Below, one piece after another: positions 39,215-47,974 of a DNA stretch of 64,000 bases. This stretch comes from RHKX01 sp963823565 (lineage in GTDB: Bacteria; Actinomycetota; Thermoleophilia; Solirubrobacterales; 70-9): assembly GCA_963823565.1 (NCBI GenBank), contig CAWGLR010000003.1, positions 744,001 through 808,000 on the forward strand, given 5' to 3'. Position 1 is the stretch's first letter. The number at the start of each line of letters is the position of its first letter. The position numbers and the translations under genes were made by a program. The notes under the pieces are model-generated. The model saw only the letters and a list, made by a program, of their open reading frames with translations. It was not told the origin of the DNA and searched no databases.

Positions 39215-40711
39215 CTAGAATCCGTAGATCCCGCCGTACTTCGTTCGCAGGTGGTGCAGGAGCGGGTCGGCGCTCAGCGGCGCGCCGAGCACCTCGGCGA
39301 TCAGCTCGGCCGGGAGCATCGTGTTCGCGTGGCGGTAGAGGCGGCGATCGAGCCAGTCGCGGAGCGGGCCGAGGCGGCCCAGGGCGGTGTCCTCGACGAG
39401 TGCCGGATCGTCCTCGCCGGCGAGGCCCCAGAGCTGAGCGGCGATGAGGTTGCCCAGTGAATAGGTCGGGAAGTAACCGAACGACCCGGAGGCCCAGTGG
39501 ACGTCCTGGAGGACCCCGTCGCGGTCGCCCTCCAGCTCCAGCCCGAGGTACTCGCGGGTGCGCTCGCGCCACGCCTCCGGCAGGTCGGCGGGATCGAGGT
39601 CGCCCTCGAAGAGGGCCAGCTCGAGCTCGAAGCGGAGCGCGATGTGGAGGTTGTACGTCACCTCGTCGGCCTCGACGCGGATCGGTGTCGCACCCGCTCG
39701 ATTGGCTGCGCGGTAGAGGGCCTCGTCCTCGACGTCGTCGAAGCGACCGGGCATCTCCTCCCGCAGGATCGGCAGGACCGAGGCGAGGAAGGGGCGCGAG
39801 AGGCCGACCCAGTTCTCCCATAGCCGGCTCTGGGACTCGTGGAAACCGAGGGAGGGCGGGTGACCCAGCGGCCCCCGCCGCAGCTCCGGCGGGATCGCCG
39901 ACTCGTAGATGCCGTGGCCGGCCTCGTGGATCGAGGAGAAGAGGCCGTAGCTGAGGCGATCGGGCTCGTAGCGAGTCGTCAGCCGGACGTCGCCGTGCGA
40001 GAGGGCGAGCGCGAAGGGGTGGGCGGTCGGGTCGAGTCGCCACGTCCCCTCCTCCAGCGGCAGCCCGGCGACGATCCGCCGCACGGCCCGCTCCTGCGCG
40101 CCGACGTCGAAGCTGCCCTCGAGCGGCGCGGAGTCGACGGCCCCGGCCCGCTCGGTGACCTCGGCGACCAGCGGGACGAGGCCCGCCCGCAATCCGCTCA
40201 GGACCGGCTCGATGTCGGCCGTCCTCAGGCCGGGCTCGTAGTCGTCGAGGAGCGCGTCGTAGGGGCGGTCGACGTCGAAGCACTCGATGTAGCGGCGGTG
40301 CAGCTTGATGTTCCGCTCGAGCAGCGGCAGGAGGCCCGGGAAGTCGTCGTCCTCGCGGGCGCCCTTCCACGCCGCCTCGCCGTCGGAGGCGGCCCTCGCC
40401 ATCTCGGCGCGGAGCTCGGCCGGAACGCGGCGGGCCTTGTCGGCGTCGCGCTTGGCCATGCGCACGGTGGCGGCGGAGATCGGGTCCGGCAGCTCCTCCC
40501 GGTCGAGCCGGTCGAGCAGCCCGGCCAGCTCCTCTGAGGCGAGCAGCCGGTGCCGCACGCCGACCAGCGTGGCAACCTGGTCCGCGCGGCCGGCCTGGCC
40601 GCGCGGCGGCATCATCGTCCGCTCGTCCCAAAACAGCAGGGCCCGCGCCCGGCCGAGGTCGGAGACCTCGCCGAGGATCTCGTGCAGCCGCTGCAGGTCG
40701 CTGGGCGTCAT
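39215..40711 (-). CDS. Carboxypeptidase, M32 (Taq) family
   Basis: 498 residues, full family length. Zinc-binding HEAGH in SSIHEAGHGIYES (about residue 263-267), N-terminal LLFWDERTMMPPRG signature, and HPFALALSHGDVRLTTRY upstream of the active site. These enzymes remove C-terminal residues from peptides in the cytosol. A decayed winged-helix fragment follows the stop. The start ATG faces the coiled-coil nuclease-like gene 53 bp away. Confidence 0.95.
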   Translation of the reverse strand: MTPSDLQRLHEILGEVSDLGRARALLFWDERTMMPPRGQAGRADQVATLVGVRHRLLASEELAGLLDRLDREELPDPISAATVRMAKRDADKARRVPAELRAEMARAASDGEAAWKGAREDDDFPGLLPLLERNIKLHRRYIECFDVDRPYDALLDDYEPGLRTADIEPVLSGLRAGLVPLVAEVTERAGAVDSAPLEGSFDVGAQERAVRRIVAGLPLEEGTWRLDPTAHPFALALSHGDVRLTTRYEPDRLSYGLFSSIHEAGHGIYESAIPPELRRGPLGHPPSLGFHESQSRLWENWVGLSRPFLASVLPILREEMPGRFDDVEDEALYRAANRAGATPIRVEADEVTYNLHIALRFELELALFEGDLDPADLPEAWRERTREYLGLELEGDRDGVLQDVHWASGSFGYFPTYSLGNLIAAQLWGLAGEDDPALVEDTALGRLGPLRDWLDRRLYRHANTMLPAELIAEVLGAPLSADPLLHHLRTKYGGIYGF

Positions 40712-40764
40712 CGCCCAAAGATGTCAGGAAGCCATCCGGGGCCGCGACTACCTTCGAGAGTCCG

Positions 40765-42075
40765 ATGGAGGCATCACGCAGAGACGATCGGCTGAGCCAG
40801 CTGCCTTTCGAGGAGGGGCCGTCGGTCCGCGTGATCGGCGACCGGATCGTGATCGAGGCGCTGACGATCGCCGACGAGCGCGCTGCCAAGGTCGTGCGCG
40901 AGCGCGCCGAGACCGGCGCGCCCCCGGCCGAGACCGTCTCGAAGTCGATCGAGATCGGTACCCGGATCATCGACTCCGAGAGCACGGCGACGAACGTCGA
41001 CTACGTCCAGCGCGTCGTCGAGGAGCGGATCGGGCGGATCGCCGACGATCTCGGGGAGCGGCTCGACGAGGGGAGCTCCGAGATCGCGCGTCACATCGCC
41101 GAGAAGTTCGACATCGACCGGACCGACTCGGTTCAGGGCGAGATCAAGCAGCTCATGGTCGCCGCGACCCAGATGCAGCAGCAGGAGCTGACCCGGATGC
41201 TCACCGCGGAGGACGCGGGCAACCCGCTCGTCGCCGCCCAGATGCGGACCGCGAAGGCGATGATGGACGCCGAGGACAGGCACCGCAAGCAGCTCGAGAC
41301 GCTTCGCGAGAGCCACTCCCGCGAGTCGCGCGCTCTCCAGCAGCACATCGCCGACCTCACCGAGCGCTTCAGCGCCCACCTCGAGCGGACCGCCGGGGAG
41401 GAGGCGCTCGCCGAGGCCGAGGAGGCCGGCACCCGCAAGGGCTTCACCTTCGAGGAGCGCGTCCACACGGCGATCGAGGAGATCGCCGCCGCGCGCGGCG
41501 ACTGCGCGACCCACACCGGCGCCGAGGGTGCCGAGGGCGGCGGCAAGAAGGGCGACACGCTGGTCGAGCTCGGCGCCGCGACGGGCCCCTCGGCCGGCCG
41601 CATCGTCTTCGAGGCGAAGGACAAGAAGCTCTCCAAGAACCAGGCATGGGCCGAGCTCAACGAGGCGATGGCGGCCCGCGCCGCCTCCTTCGGCGTCCTC
41701 GTCGTCGCCGGCGAGGAGCGGATCCCCGCCGGGCGCGAGCAGCTCCACGAGTACGAGGGCAACAAGATGATCGTCGCCGTCGACCGCGACGAGCCCGAGT
41801 CACTCGGCCTCTCGATCGCCTACCGGCTCGCGGCCGCCCGGGTGCTGATGGCCCGGGGTCGCGACCTCACCGTCGACGCCTCCGAGGTCCGCTCGGTCGC
41901 CGAGGAGGCCATCTCCTCCCTCAAGCAGGCGCAGTCGATCCGCTCGACGCTCACCGGCATCAAGACCTCCTCCGACAAGGCGCGCGGCACGCTGGACGAG
42001 ATGGTCGCCCACGTCGAGGCGAAGCTCGAGCGCATCGACTCGCTCGTCGCCGCCGCGGACGAGGCGGAGGAGTAG
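40765..42075 (+). CDS. Coiled-coil protein with a PD-(D/E)XK nuclease-like domain
   Basis: 436 residues. Residues about 60-220 are highly charged and helical (KSIEIGTRIIDSES..., QMQQQELTRML, DRHRKQLETLRESHSRESRALQQHIADLTERF), predicted coiled coil. A globular domain follows: TFEERVHTAIEEIA (Glu near 228), KKGDTLVEL (Asp near 263) and RIVFEAKDKK (E-x-K near 281-283), then AFGVLVVAG-like strands. The Glu / GD / ExK order fits a restriction-endonuclease-like core. C-terminal residues 330-436 are again helical. Possible roles are DNA repair or defence; no partner gene adjoins. TACCTT lies 10 nt before the ATG. Repeat element copy B follows. Confidence 0.7.
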   Translation: MEASRRDDRLSQLPFEEGPSVRVIGDRIVIEALTIADERAAKVVRERAETGAPPAETVSKSIEIGTRIIDSESTATNVDYVQRVVEERIGRIADDLGERLDEGSSEIARHIAEKFDIDRTDSVQGEIKQLMVAATQMQQQELTRMLTAEDAGNPLVAAQMRTAKAMMDAEDRHRKQLETLRESHSRESRALQQHIADLTERFSAHLERTAGEEALAEAEEAGTRKGFTFEERVHTAIEEIAAARGDCATHTGAEGAEGGGKKGDTLVELGAATGPSAGRIVFEAKDKKLSKNQAWAELNEAMAARAASFGVLVVAGEERIPAGREQLHEYEGNKMIVAVDRDEPESLGLSIAYRLAAARVLMARGRDLTVDASEVRSVAEEAISSLKQAQSIRSTLTGIKTSSDKARGTLDEMVAHVEAKLERIDSLVAAADEAEE

Positions 42076-42093
42076 GCGCCGAGCCGAGTCCCG

Positions 42094-42311
42094 TGGGGGC
42101 GGTTCCGCGAAACCGCCGGGCAGCCGCTTCTCGTCCATAGCGGCGCTTCCCGGCCACTGGGGTCGCTCAGTTCGATATGTCGTACCCAGTGACCCCAGCG
42201 GGGTCCATTTGGCCGAGATACCGGAGGGATAGACCCCAGCGAACCGGAGGCGCCAAACCGCCGCCGCCCCCTCGATGCCACCCGAGCGGGACCACCGCTC
42301 TCCACGCGAAG
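42094..42311 (-). repeat. Dispersed intergenic element, copy B
   Basis: Reverse-strand copy in the 262-bp convergent gap. Read leftwards: 5' block TTCGCGTGGAGAGCGGTGG (about 42292-42310), then two GGGGTC/GACCCC inverted repeats (42200-42240 and 42157-42198; the second has 8 perfect plus 3 further pairs), a GCCGGGAAGCGCCGCT...GAGAAGCGGC block, and finally GGTTTCGCGGAACC with CGCCCCCA (42094-42114). The 47-nt palindrome of copies A and C is absent. Confidence 0.75.
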
Positions 42312-42337
42312 GCGGGCACCCCGTCCCGGGTCGACAC

Positions 42338-43138
42338 CTAGAGGCCAGGCGGGTGGCGAACGACGAAGCCGCTGGGATAGGGCGCCTCGGCGTGCCATTT
42401 CGGTCCGGTGCCGCGCTGCTCGCCGACGGTGTCCCAACGGAGACCGGCGATGACCGCGTAGGTGTGCCCGGGGTTGGCGTAGACGGAGATCCACTTCCCG
42501 GGTCCAGGCTCTCCCCACTTCATCAGCGCGCTCGAATCGACGGGCGCTCCGAGCAGGCCGGCTCCGCCGAGCGCGTAGCTGACCGCACCGGAGCAGTCGT
42601 AGCCGTCGTCGTTCCACGAGCCGTGTCCCCCGCCCCAGACGTAGGGACGGCCGACGATCGCGTTGGCGGCGCTGATCGCGCGTTCGACCTCGGTGGGGGC
42701 ACCGGCCGGAGCGATCGCCATGCGGCCGATCAGGAGCGCACTCCGCTCGGGTGGCAGGCCATCGGTGCCCGCCATCGTCGCGGCGTTGATTCGGTGGCTG
42801 TGCTCGGGAGGCTCGTCGAAGGTCCCGTTGTCGCCGGCGCTGGCCGGCGGCATCCCGCCGGGCCCGGCCTCGATGTCGGCCTGTCGCTCCATCCGCTTCG
42901 CCTCGGCGAAGGCGCTGGACGCCTCCTCGCGAGCGGCGGCAACCCGGTCGGGGTCCGGCGACACATGCCGGATCGCGTCCGTCGGAACATGCTCGGCGTT
43001 CGCCTCAACGACCGGTGGCGGCTCCTCGGCGGTTGGGTTCGAATCGGCCTCGGGAAGCAATACCAGCGTGATGCAGGCGCCGACTCCGATCGCCACCAGT
43101 AGCGCTACCGCGATCTGCCTGCGCGTGAACGGACGCAC
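42338..43138 (-). CDS. NlpC/P60-type cell-wall hydrolase
   Basis: 266 residues with a GTG start. N-terminal membrane anchor/signal (RRQIAVALLVAIGVGACITLVLLP), a polar linker with a helical stretch, then the catalytic domain: AISAANAIVGRPYVWGGGHG, nucleophile Cys in YDCSGAVSYAL (about residue 180) and His in NPGHTYAVIAG. It cleaves peptidoglycan stem peptides outside the membrane. The GTG shares its first base with the stop of the upstream oxidase gene (TAGTG). Confidence 0.88.
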   Translation of the reverse strand: MRPFTRRQIAVALLVAIGVGACITLVLLPEADSNPTAEEPPPVVEANAEHVPTDAIRHVSPDPDRVAAAREEASSAFAEAKRMERQADIEAGPGGMPPASAGDNGTFDEPPEHSHRINAATMAGTDGLPPERSALLIGRMAIAPAGAPTEVERAISAANAIVGRPYVWGGGHGSWNDDGYDCSGAVSYALGGAGLLGAPVDSSALMKWGEPGPGKWISVYANPGHTYAVIAGLRWDTVGEQRGTGPKWHAEAPYPSGFVVRHPPGL

Positions 43139-44334
43139 TAGAACGAGTGGCCGCGGCGGACCAGGGTCGCGCGCTCGAGCTGATCCGGCGCCGTGCAGCC
43201 CGACAGGGCCATCGTCAGGTCGATCTCGGCCAGAAGGTGGCGGAGGACCTTCTCTACGCCCTCCGCCCCCTCCAGGGCCATCCCCCAGAGGTAGGGGCGG
43301 CCGAGCAGGACGGCGTCGGCGCCGAGCGCCAGGGCCTTGATGGCGTCGGCGCCGGAGCGGATGCCGCTGTCCATGAGCACGGCGAGCTCATCGCCGACGG
43401 CGTCGGCGATCGCCGGCAGCGCGTCGATCGCGGCGATCGCGCCGTCGACCTGGCGGCCGCCGTGGTTGGAGACGACGATCCCGTCGACGCCGCGCTCGCG
43501 CGCCTCGCGGGCGTCGTCGGGGTGGAGGATCCCCTTGAGCACGATCGGAAGCGGCGTCTCGGCCCGGAGCGTGTCGAGGTCGTCCCAGCTCAGCGCCGGA
43601 TTGCCGAAGACCTCGATGAAGCGGCCGACCGCGGCGCCCTGGTCCTCTTCGGGCGGCGCGGCGAGCGAGTCTCCGAAGACGGGGTCGGCGAGGAAGTTCG
43701 CCAGCCCCAGGCCGTGGATGAACGGCAGGTAGGCGTTCTGGAGGTCGCGCGGCTTCCAGCCGGGGAACGCGTTGTCGACGGTGACGACGATCGCGCCGTA
43801 CCCCGCCCGCTCCGCCCGGGTGACGAAGCTCTGGGCGAGCTCGGGGTCGTTGGGCCAGTAGAGCTGGAAGGCGCGTGGCGTTTCGCCGAGCTCCTCGGCG
43901 ATCGCCTCGAGCGTGTGCTGGGCGACCGTCCCGGCGCACATCGGCACGCCGACCGCGGCGGCCCCGCGCGCGGCCGCCAGCTCGCCGTCGGGATGGACGA
44001 TCGTCTGCACGCCGATCGGGGCGAGCCCCAGGGGCGCCGGCCAGCGCAGGCCGAGCAGGTCGATCCGGAGGTCGCGCTCGGAGATGTCGCGGAGCATCCG
44101 CGGCAGGATCCGCCACTCGCCGAAGGCGCGCTCGTTCTCGCAGGCCGTGTCCTCGGTGCCCGCCGAGCCGAAGACGTAACCCACGGCGCGCTCGTCCATC
44201 GCCTCGGCGGCGCGCTGCTCGAGCCCGCGCCACGACACCGGGATCGTCGGCGCCTGCCCGCCGGCGCCGAGCGCGTAGATCATCCGGTAGTGATCGCCGA
44301 ACGGCTGCGGCGGCGTTTCCTCTTCGGCGCTCAG
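43138..44334 (-). CDS. FMN-dependent alpha-hydroxy acid oxidase (lactate 2-monooxygenase-like)
   Basis: FMN-binding TIM barrel: APLGLAPIGVQTIVHPDGE, FQLYWPND, IVLKGILHPDDA, the active-site His/Arg motif VSNHGGRQVDG, and LMDSGIRSGADAIKALALGADAVLLGRPYLWG. It oxidises an L-2-hydroxy acid such as lactate to the keto acid or, in the monooxygenase branch, to the shortened acid. The first ATG (44283, 381 residues) follows the family segment FGDHYRMIY, which starts before it. An in-frame CTG at 44334, 8 nt past the upstream stop, would give 398 residues and is taken here, tentatively. Confidence 0.82.
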   Translation of the reverse strand: MSAEEETPPQPFGDHYRMIYALGAGGQAPTIPVSWRGLEQRAAEAMDERAVGYVFGSAGTEDTACENERAFGEWRILPRMLRDISERDLRIDLLGLRWPAPLGLAPIGVQTIVHPDGELAAARGAAAVGVPMCAGTVAQHTLEAIAEELGETPRAFQLYWPNDPELAQSFVTRAERAGYGAIVVTVDNAFPGWKPRDLQNAYLPFIHGLGLANFLADPVFGDSLAAPPEEDQGAAVGRFIEVFGNPALSWDDLDTLRAETPLPIVLKGILHPDDAREARERGVDGIVVSNHGGRQVDGAIAAIDALPAIADAVGDELAVLMDSGIRSGADAIKALALGADAVLLGRPYLWGMALEGAEGVEKVLRHLLAEIDLTMALSGCTAPDQLERATLVRRGHSF

Positions 44335-44344
44335 ACCGGCGCCC

Positions 44345-44743
44345 TCAGGGAAGCAGGAGGTCGTTCTGCGCCGACGGCCGCTCGGCGCCGACGGTCAGCG
44401 TTCCCGACTCGATCGAGGAGGCGCTGGGGACGACCGTGTAGTCGCCCTCCTTGAGCTGGAGCTGGATCGTGCCGACCCCGCCCGCGGCGATCTCGCTCGT
44501 CTCGCCCCGGCTCGGCCCGGTGAACTCGAGCTGGACGTTCTCCGAGGACTGGTTGGAGAACGTGATCGTCGCGAGGCCGGCGCCCGTGTGGCTCGGCGCG
44601 ACCACGACTCTCCTGTCGTCGATCGTGCCGCTGAGCTCCACCGGCGCAGACGGACGCGGATCATTCGGGTGATCCTCCGAGCCGCATCCGGCGACTATCA
44701 AGGCGGCCAGCATCCCCAGCGCTGCTGCGCGTGTCCTCCTCAT
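44345..44743 (-). CDS. Lipoprotein with beta-sandwich (cupredoxin-like) domain
   Basis: 132 residues. Lipobox LIVAGC (Cys20). The mature part VELSGTIDDRRVVVAPSHTGAGLATITFSNQSSENVQLEFTGPSRGETSEIAAGGVGTIQLQLKEGDYTVVPS has the strand order of small cupredoxin or immunoglobulin-like domains, without copper ligands. Probably an anchored extracytoplasmic protein. Immediately upstream of the FMN oxidase gene on the same strand. Confidence 0.75.
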   Translation of the reverse strand: MRRTRAAALGMLAALIVAGCGSEDHPNDPRPSAPVELSGTIDDRRVVVAPSHTGAGLATITFSNQSSENVQLEFTGPSRGETSEIAAGGVGTIQLQLKEGDYTVVPSASSIESGTLTVGAERPSAQNDLLLP

Positions 44744-44802
44744 CCTGGGATGAATCTATCCGAACCCACGGCGCCGGGCGCGCGGATCGTGGCAAGACGC
44801 AC

Positions 44803-45834
44803 TCAACCGAGCCATACGGAGCGGCGTTCGGAGAGCATCTCCTCGAGCGTTCCCTGGATCCTCGCGCGTACTTCCTCGGCGATCCCCTGGACCGCGGCGG
44901 AGTCCTCCACGGTCTCCTCGGGAACCGCCGGGAGGTCGAGCGGCGGCAGGAACCGGATGCGGAACTTCGCCGGCATGTACATCAGCGCGGCGAGCAGGCC
45001 GAAGTGGGGGAACGCGTGGTTCAGCGGCGCGTAGATCAGCCCGGTTGCCTTCTGCAGCGACCGCAGGTGGGCGAAGATCGGCATCGCCTCCTCGCCGCCG
45101 ACGAGCGCGACCGGGACGATCGGGACGCGTGCCCGCAGGGCCGTGCGCACGAACCCGCCGCGGCCGAAGCGGCGTAGGCGGTAGCGCTGCCAGAGGACCT
45201 TGCCGCTGCCCTTCATCCCCTCGGGGAAGACGATCGCCAGCCGGCCCTCGTCGCCGAGAAGCCGCTGCGCGTTCGCCGGGTGCGCCGGCACCACGCCGAG
45301 CTTGGCCGCCGCCATCGAAACGCCGGGGTAGCCCTTGAACCAGTGCTCGCCGAGCATGTAGAGCGGCCGCGGCGAGTCGTGCTCGTTGCGGATGGCCTGC
45401 ATGATCATCGGCGCGTCGGGGGGCAGCGCGCCCGAGTGGTTGCAGACCAGCAGCGCCCCGCCCTCGGCGGGGATGTTCTCGACGCCCTCGGCCTCGACCC
45501 GGAACCAGTAGCGGTAGTAGAAGTTGAGCAGCGGGTCTGCGAGGCGCATGACCCGCTCCGAGCGCCCCCAGTCGTCGAGGTCGCGGTCGGGGGCCGGCTC
45601 CGGCAGGAGCTCGCGCAGCTTCTCGATCGGCAGCGACTCCGGGGGCTCGAGCGACGACGGCGGGCTCGCCGCGAGCCGGTCGGCGCTGGGGTCGAACGCC
45701 GGCGGGGCCGGATCGGGGGAGGGCGCGTGGCGGTCCGCGCCGTCGCCGTCGACCGGCCCGCCGAGCAGCGGCGATGTGCCGCCGAGCGGCTTGCCCCCGA
45801 GTCCGAGCGCGCGTCGCGGTGGCGCGGCGCTCAC
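44803..45834 (-). CDS. Lysophospholipid acyltransferase (PlsC-like)
   Basis: 343 residues. After a Pro/Asp-rich N-terminus of about 80 residues, the acyltransferase domain contains LLVCNHSGALPPDAPMI (variant of the NHx4-6D motif), a GVVPAHPANAQRLL segment, and VFPEGMKGSGK (the E-G motif) with VPIVPVALVGGEEA. It resembles the MGAT-like LPLAT branch, which acylates glycerol-phosphate or diacylglycerol precursors at the membrane. It overlaps the ygfZ-like gene by 4 bp (translational coupling). Confidence 0.88.
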   Translation of the reverse strand: MSAAPPRRALGLGGKPLGGTSPLLGGPVDGDGADRHAPSPDPAPPAFDPSADRLAASPPSSLEPPESLPIEKLRELLPEPAPDRDLDDWGRSERVMRLADPLLNFYYRYWFRVEAEGVENIPAEGGALLVCNHSGALPPDAPMIMQAIRNEHDSPRPLYMLGEHWFKGYPGVSMAAAKLGVVPAHPANAQRLLGDEGRLAIVFPEGMKGSGKVLWQRYRLRRFGRGGFVRTALRARVPIVPVALVGGEEAMPIFAHLRSLQKATGLIYAPLNHAFPHFGLLAALMYMPAKFRIRFLPPLDLPAVPEETVEDSAAVQGIAEEVRARIQGTLEEMLSERRSVWLG

Positions 45835-46796
45835 CTCTCCGGCTCGGAGGACGGGGCCTCCTCGACCCGGGCGGGGATCGGGCCGTCCTCGCCGGTGACC
45901 TCGACCTCGCCGCCGGGCTCGGCCTCGCGGCGGAGGATCGCCAGCGCGATCGGGCCGCGGGCGGGGGAGATGACGGCGGTGCCGATCGTGCCGACCTCAC
46001 GGTCGCCGGCGCGGACGGCGGCGCCCTCCGGCAGGGGCCGGTCGGCGACGAGCAGGCGCAGGTGGCGGTTCGGCTTGCCCTTGTAGTGCAGGCGAGCGAC
46101 CGTCTCCTGGCCGATGTAGCAGCCCTTGGTGAAGCTGACGGCGCGATCGTTGATGCCCGCCTCCTGCGGCATCGTCGACGTGCTCATCTCGCGGCCGAGC
46201 CGCGGCCTCCCGGCCTCGACGCGGGCGATCTCGGCGGCCTCGGCGACGATCGGCTCGGCGCCGGCCGCGAGCAGGGCCGTCTCGAGAGCGGACAGGTCGG
46301 GTGGGGCGACGAGCAGGTCGGCGCCGAGGACGGTCGCCACCGCGCGGCAGGCGACGCCGTCGATCCTGGCCTCGCGGTGGGAGTTCTCGGGGCCGAGCGG
46401 GGCGCCGACGATCTCCGCGCTCCGGGGGCCGAGGACGGAGAGCATGGCGACGTCGGCGTCCGCCGCCTCGACCTCGGCGTCGCGGCCGATCTTGTACATC
46501 GAGAGGTGACGGAGGACTGCCGGCCCGGCCTCGGGCTCGGTGTCGATCAGCAGCTCGTCCTCGCCGAGCCGCAGCACGCGCATGTCGGCCTGGATGTGGC
46601 CCTTGCGGTCGAGCAGCGCCGCGTAGCAGCCGGTCCCGGGGGCGAGCGCCTCGACGTCGTTGGTGAGCTGGCCCTGGAGGAACTCGGCCCCCTCGCCTCC
46701 GGCAACCCGGACCCACGCCCGCTCGACCCCGCTGAGCAGCCCCGCCTCCTCGCGGACCGCGCGGTACTGGGCGTCGATCTCCATCGTCGGCGGCAT
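45831..46796 (-). CDS. ygfZ: Folate-binding YgfZ/GcvT-like protein
   Basis: 321 residues. The defining motif K-G-C-x-G-Q-E appears in FTKGCYIGQETVARLHYKGK. N-terminal GcvT-type folate-binding region: VREEAGLLSGVERAWVRVAGGEGAEFLQGQLTNDVEAL. YgfZ supports maintenance of certain Fe-S enzymes such as MiaB in E. coli, using folate. It is divergent from the multicopper oxidase operon, with a palindrome between, and is coupled to the downstream acyltransferase gene. Confidence 0.93.
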   Translation of the reverse strand: MPPTMEIDAQYRAVREEAGLLSGVERAWVRVAGGEGAEFLQGQLTNDVEALAPGTGCYAALLDRKGHIQADMRVLRLGEDELLIDTEPEAGPAVLRHLSMYKIGRDAEVEAADADVAMLSVLGPRSAEIVGAPLGPENSHREARIDGVACRAVATVLGADLLVAPPDLSALETALLAAGAEPIVAEAAEIARVEAGRPRLGREMSTSTMPQEAGINDRAVSFTKGCYIGQETVARLHYKGKPNRHLRLLVADRPLPEGAAVRAGDREVGTIGTAVISPARGPIALAILRREAEPGGEVEVTGEDGPIPARVEEAPSSEPER

Positions 46797-46847
46797 CGGA
46801 GTCGATTGTAGGAGCCGGGCCGCACCGGCCCGAATGCGTTCCGAGGT

Positions 46848-46861
46848 TTTGATGTGTCAAA
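46848..46861. promoter_or_regulatory. Palindromic operator of the metal operon (DtxR/MntR-type candidate)
   Basis: TTTGA-TGTG-TCAAA in a locally AT-rich stretch, 9 bp before the GTG start of the multicopper oxidase gene. The third gene of the operon is a DtxR-family regulator, the natural candidate to bind here. Confidence 0.6.
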
Positions 46862-46870
46862 CTCTCATCC

Positions 46871-47974
46871 GTGGACGAGCCAAATGACGTTCCGGAGCCG
46901 GGCCGAAAGCTCAGCCGCCGCCGGCTCCTGGCGGGTGGGGCCGTCGCCGGTGCCTCGCTACCGCTGCTGCACGAGCTGATCCCCCACCAGGGCCTCCACG
47001 GCTCCAGTGGAGCGACCGCCGAGGCGGCCGAAGAGCACGGCGGCCACGGCGGCCCGGGAGGGGATGGCGGCCACGGCTCCCTCCACGCGGACTTCCGCGA
47101 CGGCCCTGACGTCGACCACGTGGCGAACGGGTTCGACCCGACCGACGTCCTCCGCGACTTCGACATGGGGCGGACCACCCGGCTGGCGAGCGGCCGCGTC
47201 CTGCGCGAGTGGGACATCGTCGCCTCCGACAAGGAGATCGAGGTCGCCCCGGGCGTCAAGTATGCGGCCTGGACCTACAACGGGCGGGTGCCCGGCCCGA
47301 CGCTGCGCTGCCGCGAGGGCGAGCGGCTGCGGATCCGCTTCGTCAACGGCTCCGACCATCCGCACACGATGCACTTCCACGGCGTCCACTCCGCGTTCAT
47401 GGACGGGATGCCCGGGATCGGCGAGGAGGCCGGCGGCGGCCAGGTCGAGCCGGGGGAGACCTTCGTCTACGAGTTCGACGCCGAGCCCTTCGGCGTCCAC
47501 CTCTACCACTGCCACGTCTCGCCGCTCGCGGCGCACATCGCCAAGGGGCTCTACGGCCTGTTCGTGATCGATCCCGCGCAGGGCCGCGAGGACGCCGACG
47601 AGATGGCGATGGTGATGAACGCCTTCGACACGAACTTCGACTTCGCCAACGAGGTCTACGCCGTCAACACGGTCGGCTTCCACTACCAGCGGCACCCGAT
47701 CCAGGTGCGGCGGGGCGAGCTCGTCCGGGTCTACCTGGCCAACCTGACCGAGTACGACCCGCTCAACTCGTTCCACCTCCACGGGAACTTCTTCCACCAC
47801 TTCCCGACCGGCACGTCGCTGCAGCCGATCGAGTTCACCGACATCGTCGTCCAGGGGCAGGCGCAGCGCGGCATCCTCGAGATGCGCTTCCCAAAGGCCG
47901 GGCTCTACATGTTCCACGCCCACGTCACCGAGTTCGCCGAGCTCGGGTGGGCCGGCTTCTTCGAGGTGTCGTGA
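46871..47974 (+). CDS. TAT-exported two-domain multicopper oxidase
   Basis: 367 residues, GTG start. Twin-arginine signal (SRRRLLAGGAVAGASLPLL), a His/Gly-rich stretch (EEHGGHGGPGGDGGHGSLH) that could bind metal, then two cupredoxin domains. Copper ligands: HTMHFHGVHS, HLYHCHVSPLAAH (type 1 Cys), NSFHLHGNFFHHF, YMFHAHVTEFAELG. It oxidises a substrate outside the membrane with O2. Being first in an operon with metal transporters and a DtxR/MntR regulator suggests a metal substrate such as Mn(II) or Fe(II), or a protective role; that is inference. The stop overlaps the next ATG. Confidence 0.88.
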   Translation: MDEPNDVPEPGRKLSRRRLLAGGAVAGASLPLLHELIPHQGLHGSSGATAEAAEEHGGHGGPGGDGGHGSLHADFRDGPDVDHVANGFDPTDVLRDFDMGRTTRLASGRVLREWDIVASDKEIEVAPGVKYAAWTYNGRVPGPTLRCREGERLRIRFVNGSDHPHTMHFHGVHSAFMDGMPGIGEEAGGGQVEPGETFVYEFDAEPFGVHLYHCHVSPLAAHIAKGLYGLFVIDPAQGREDADEMAMVMNAFDTNFDFANEVYAVNTVGFHYQRHPIQVRRGELVRVYLANLTEYDPLNSFHLHGNFFHHFPTGTSLQPIEFTDIVVQGQAQRGILEMRFPKAGLYMFHAHVTEFAELGWAGFFEVS

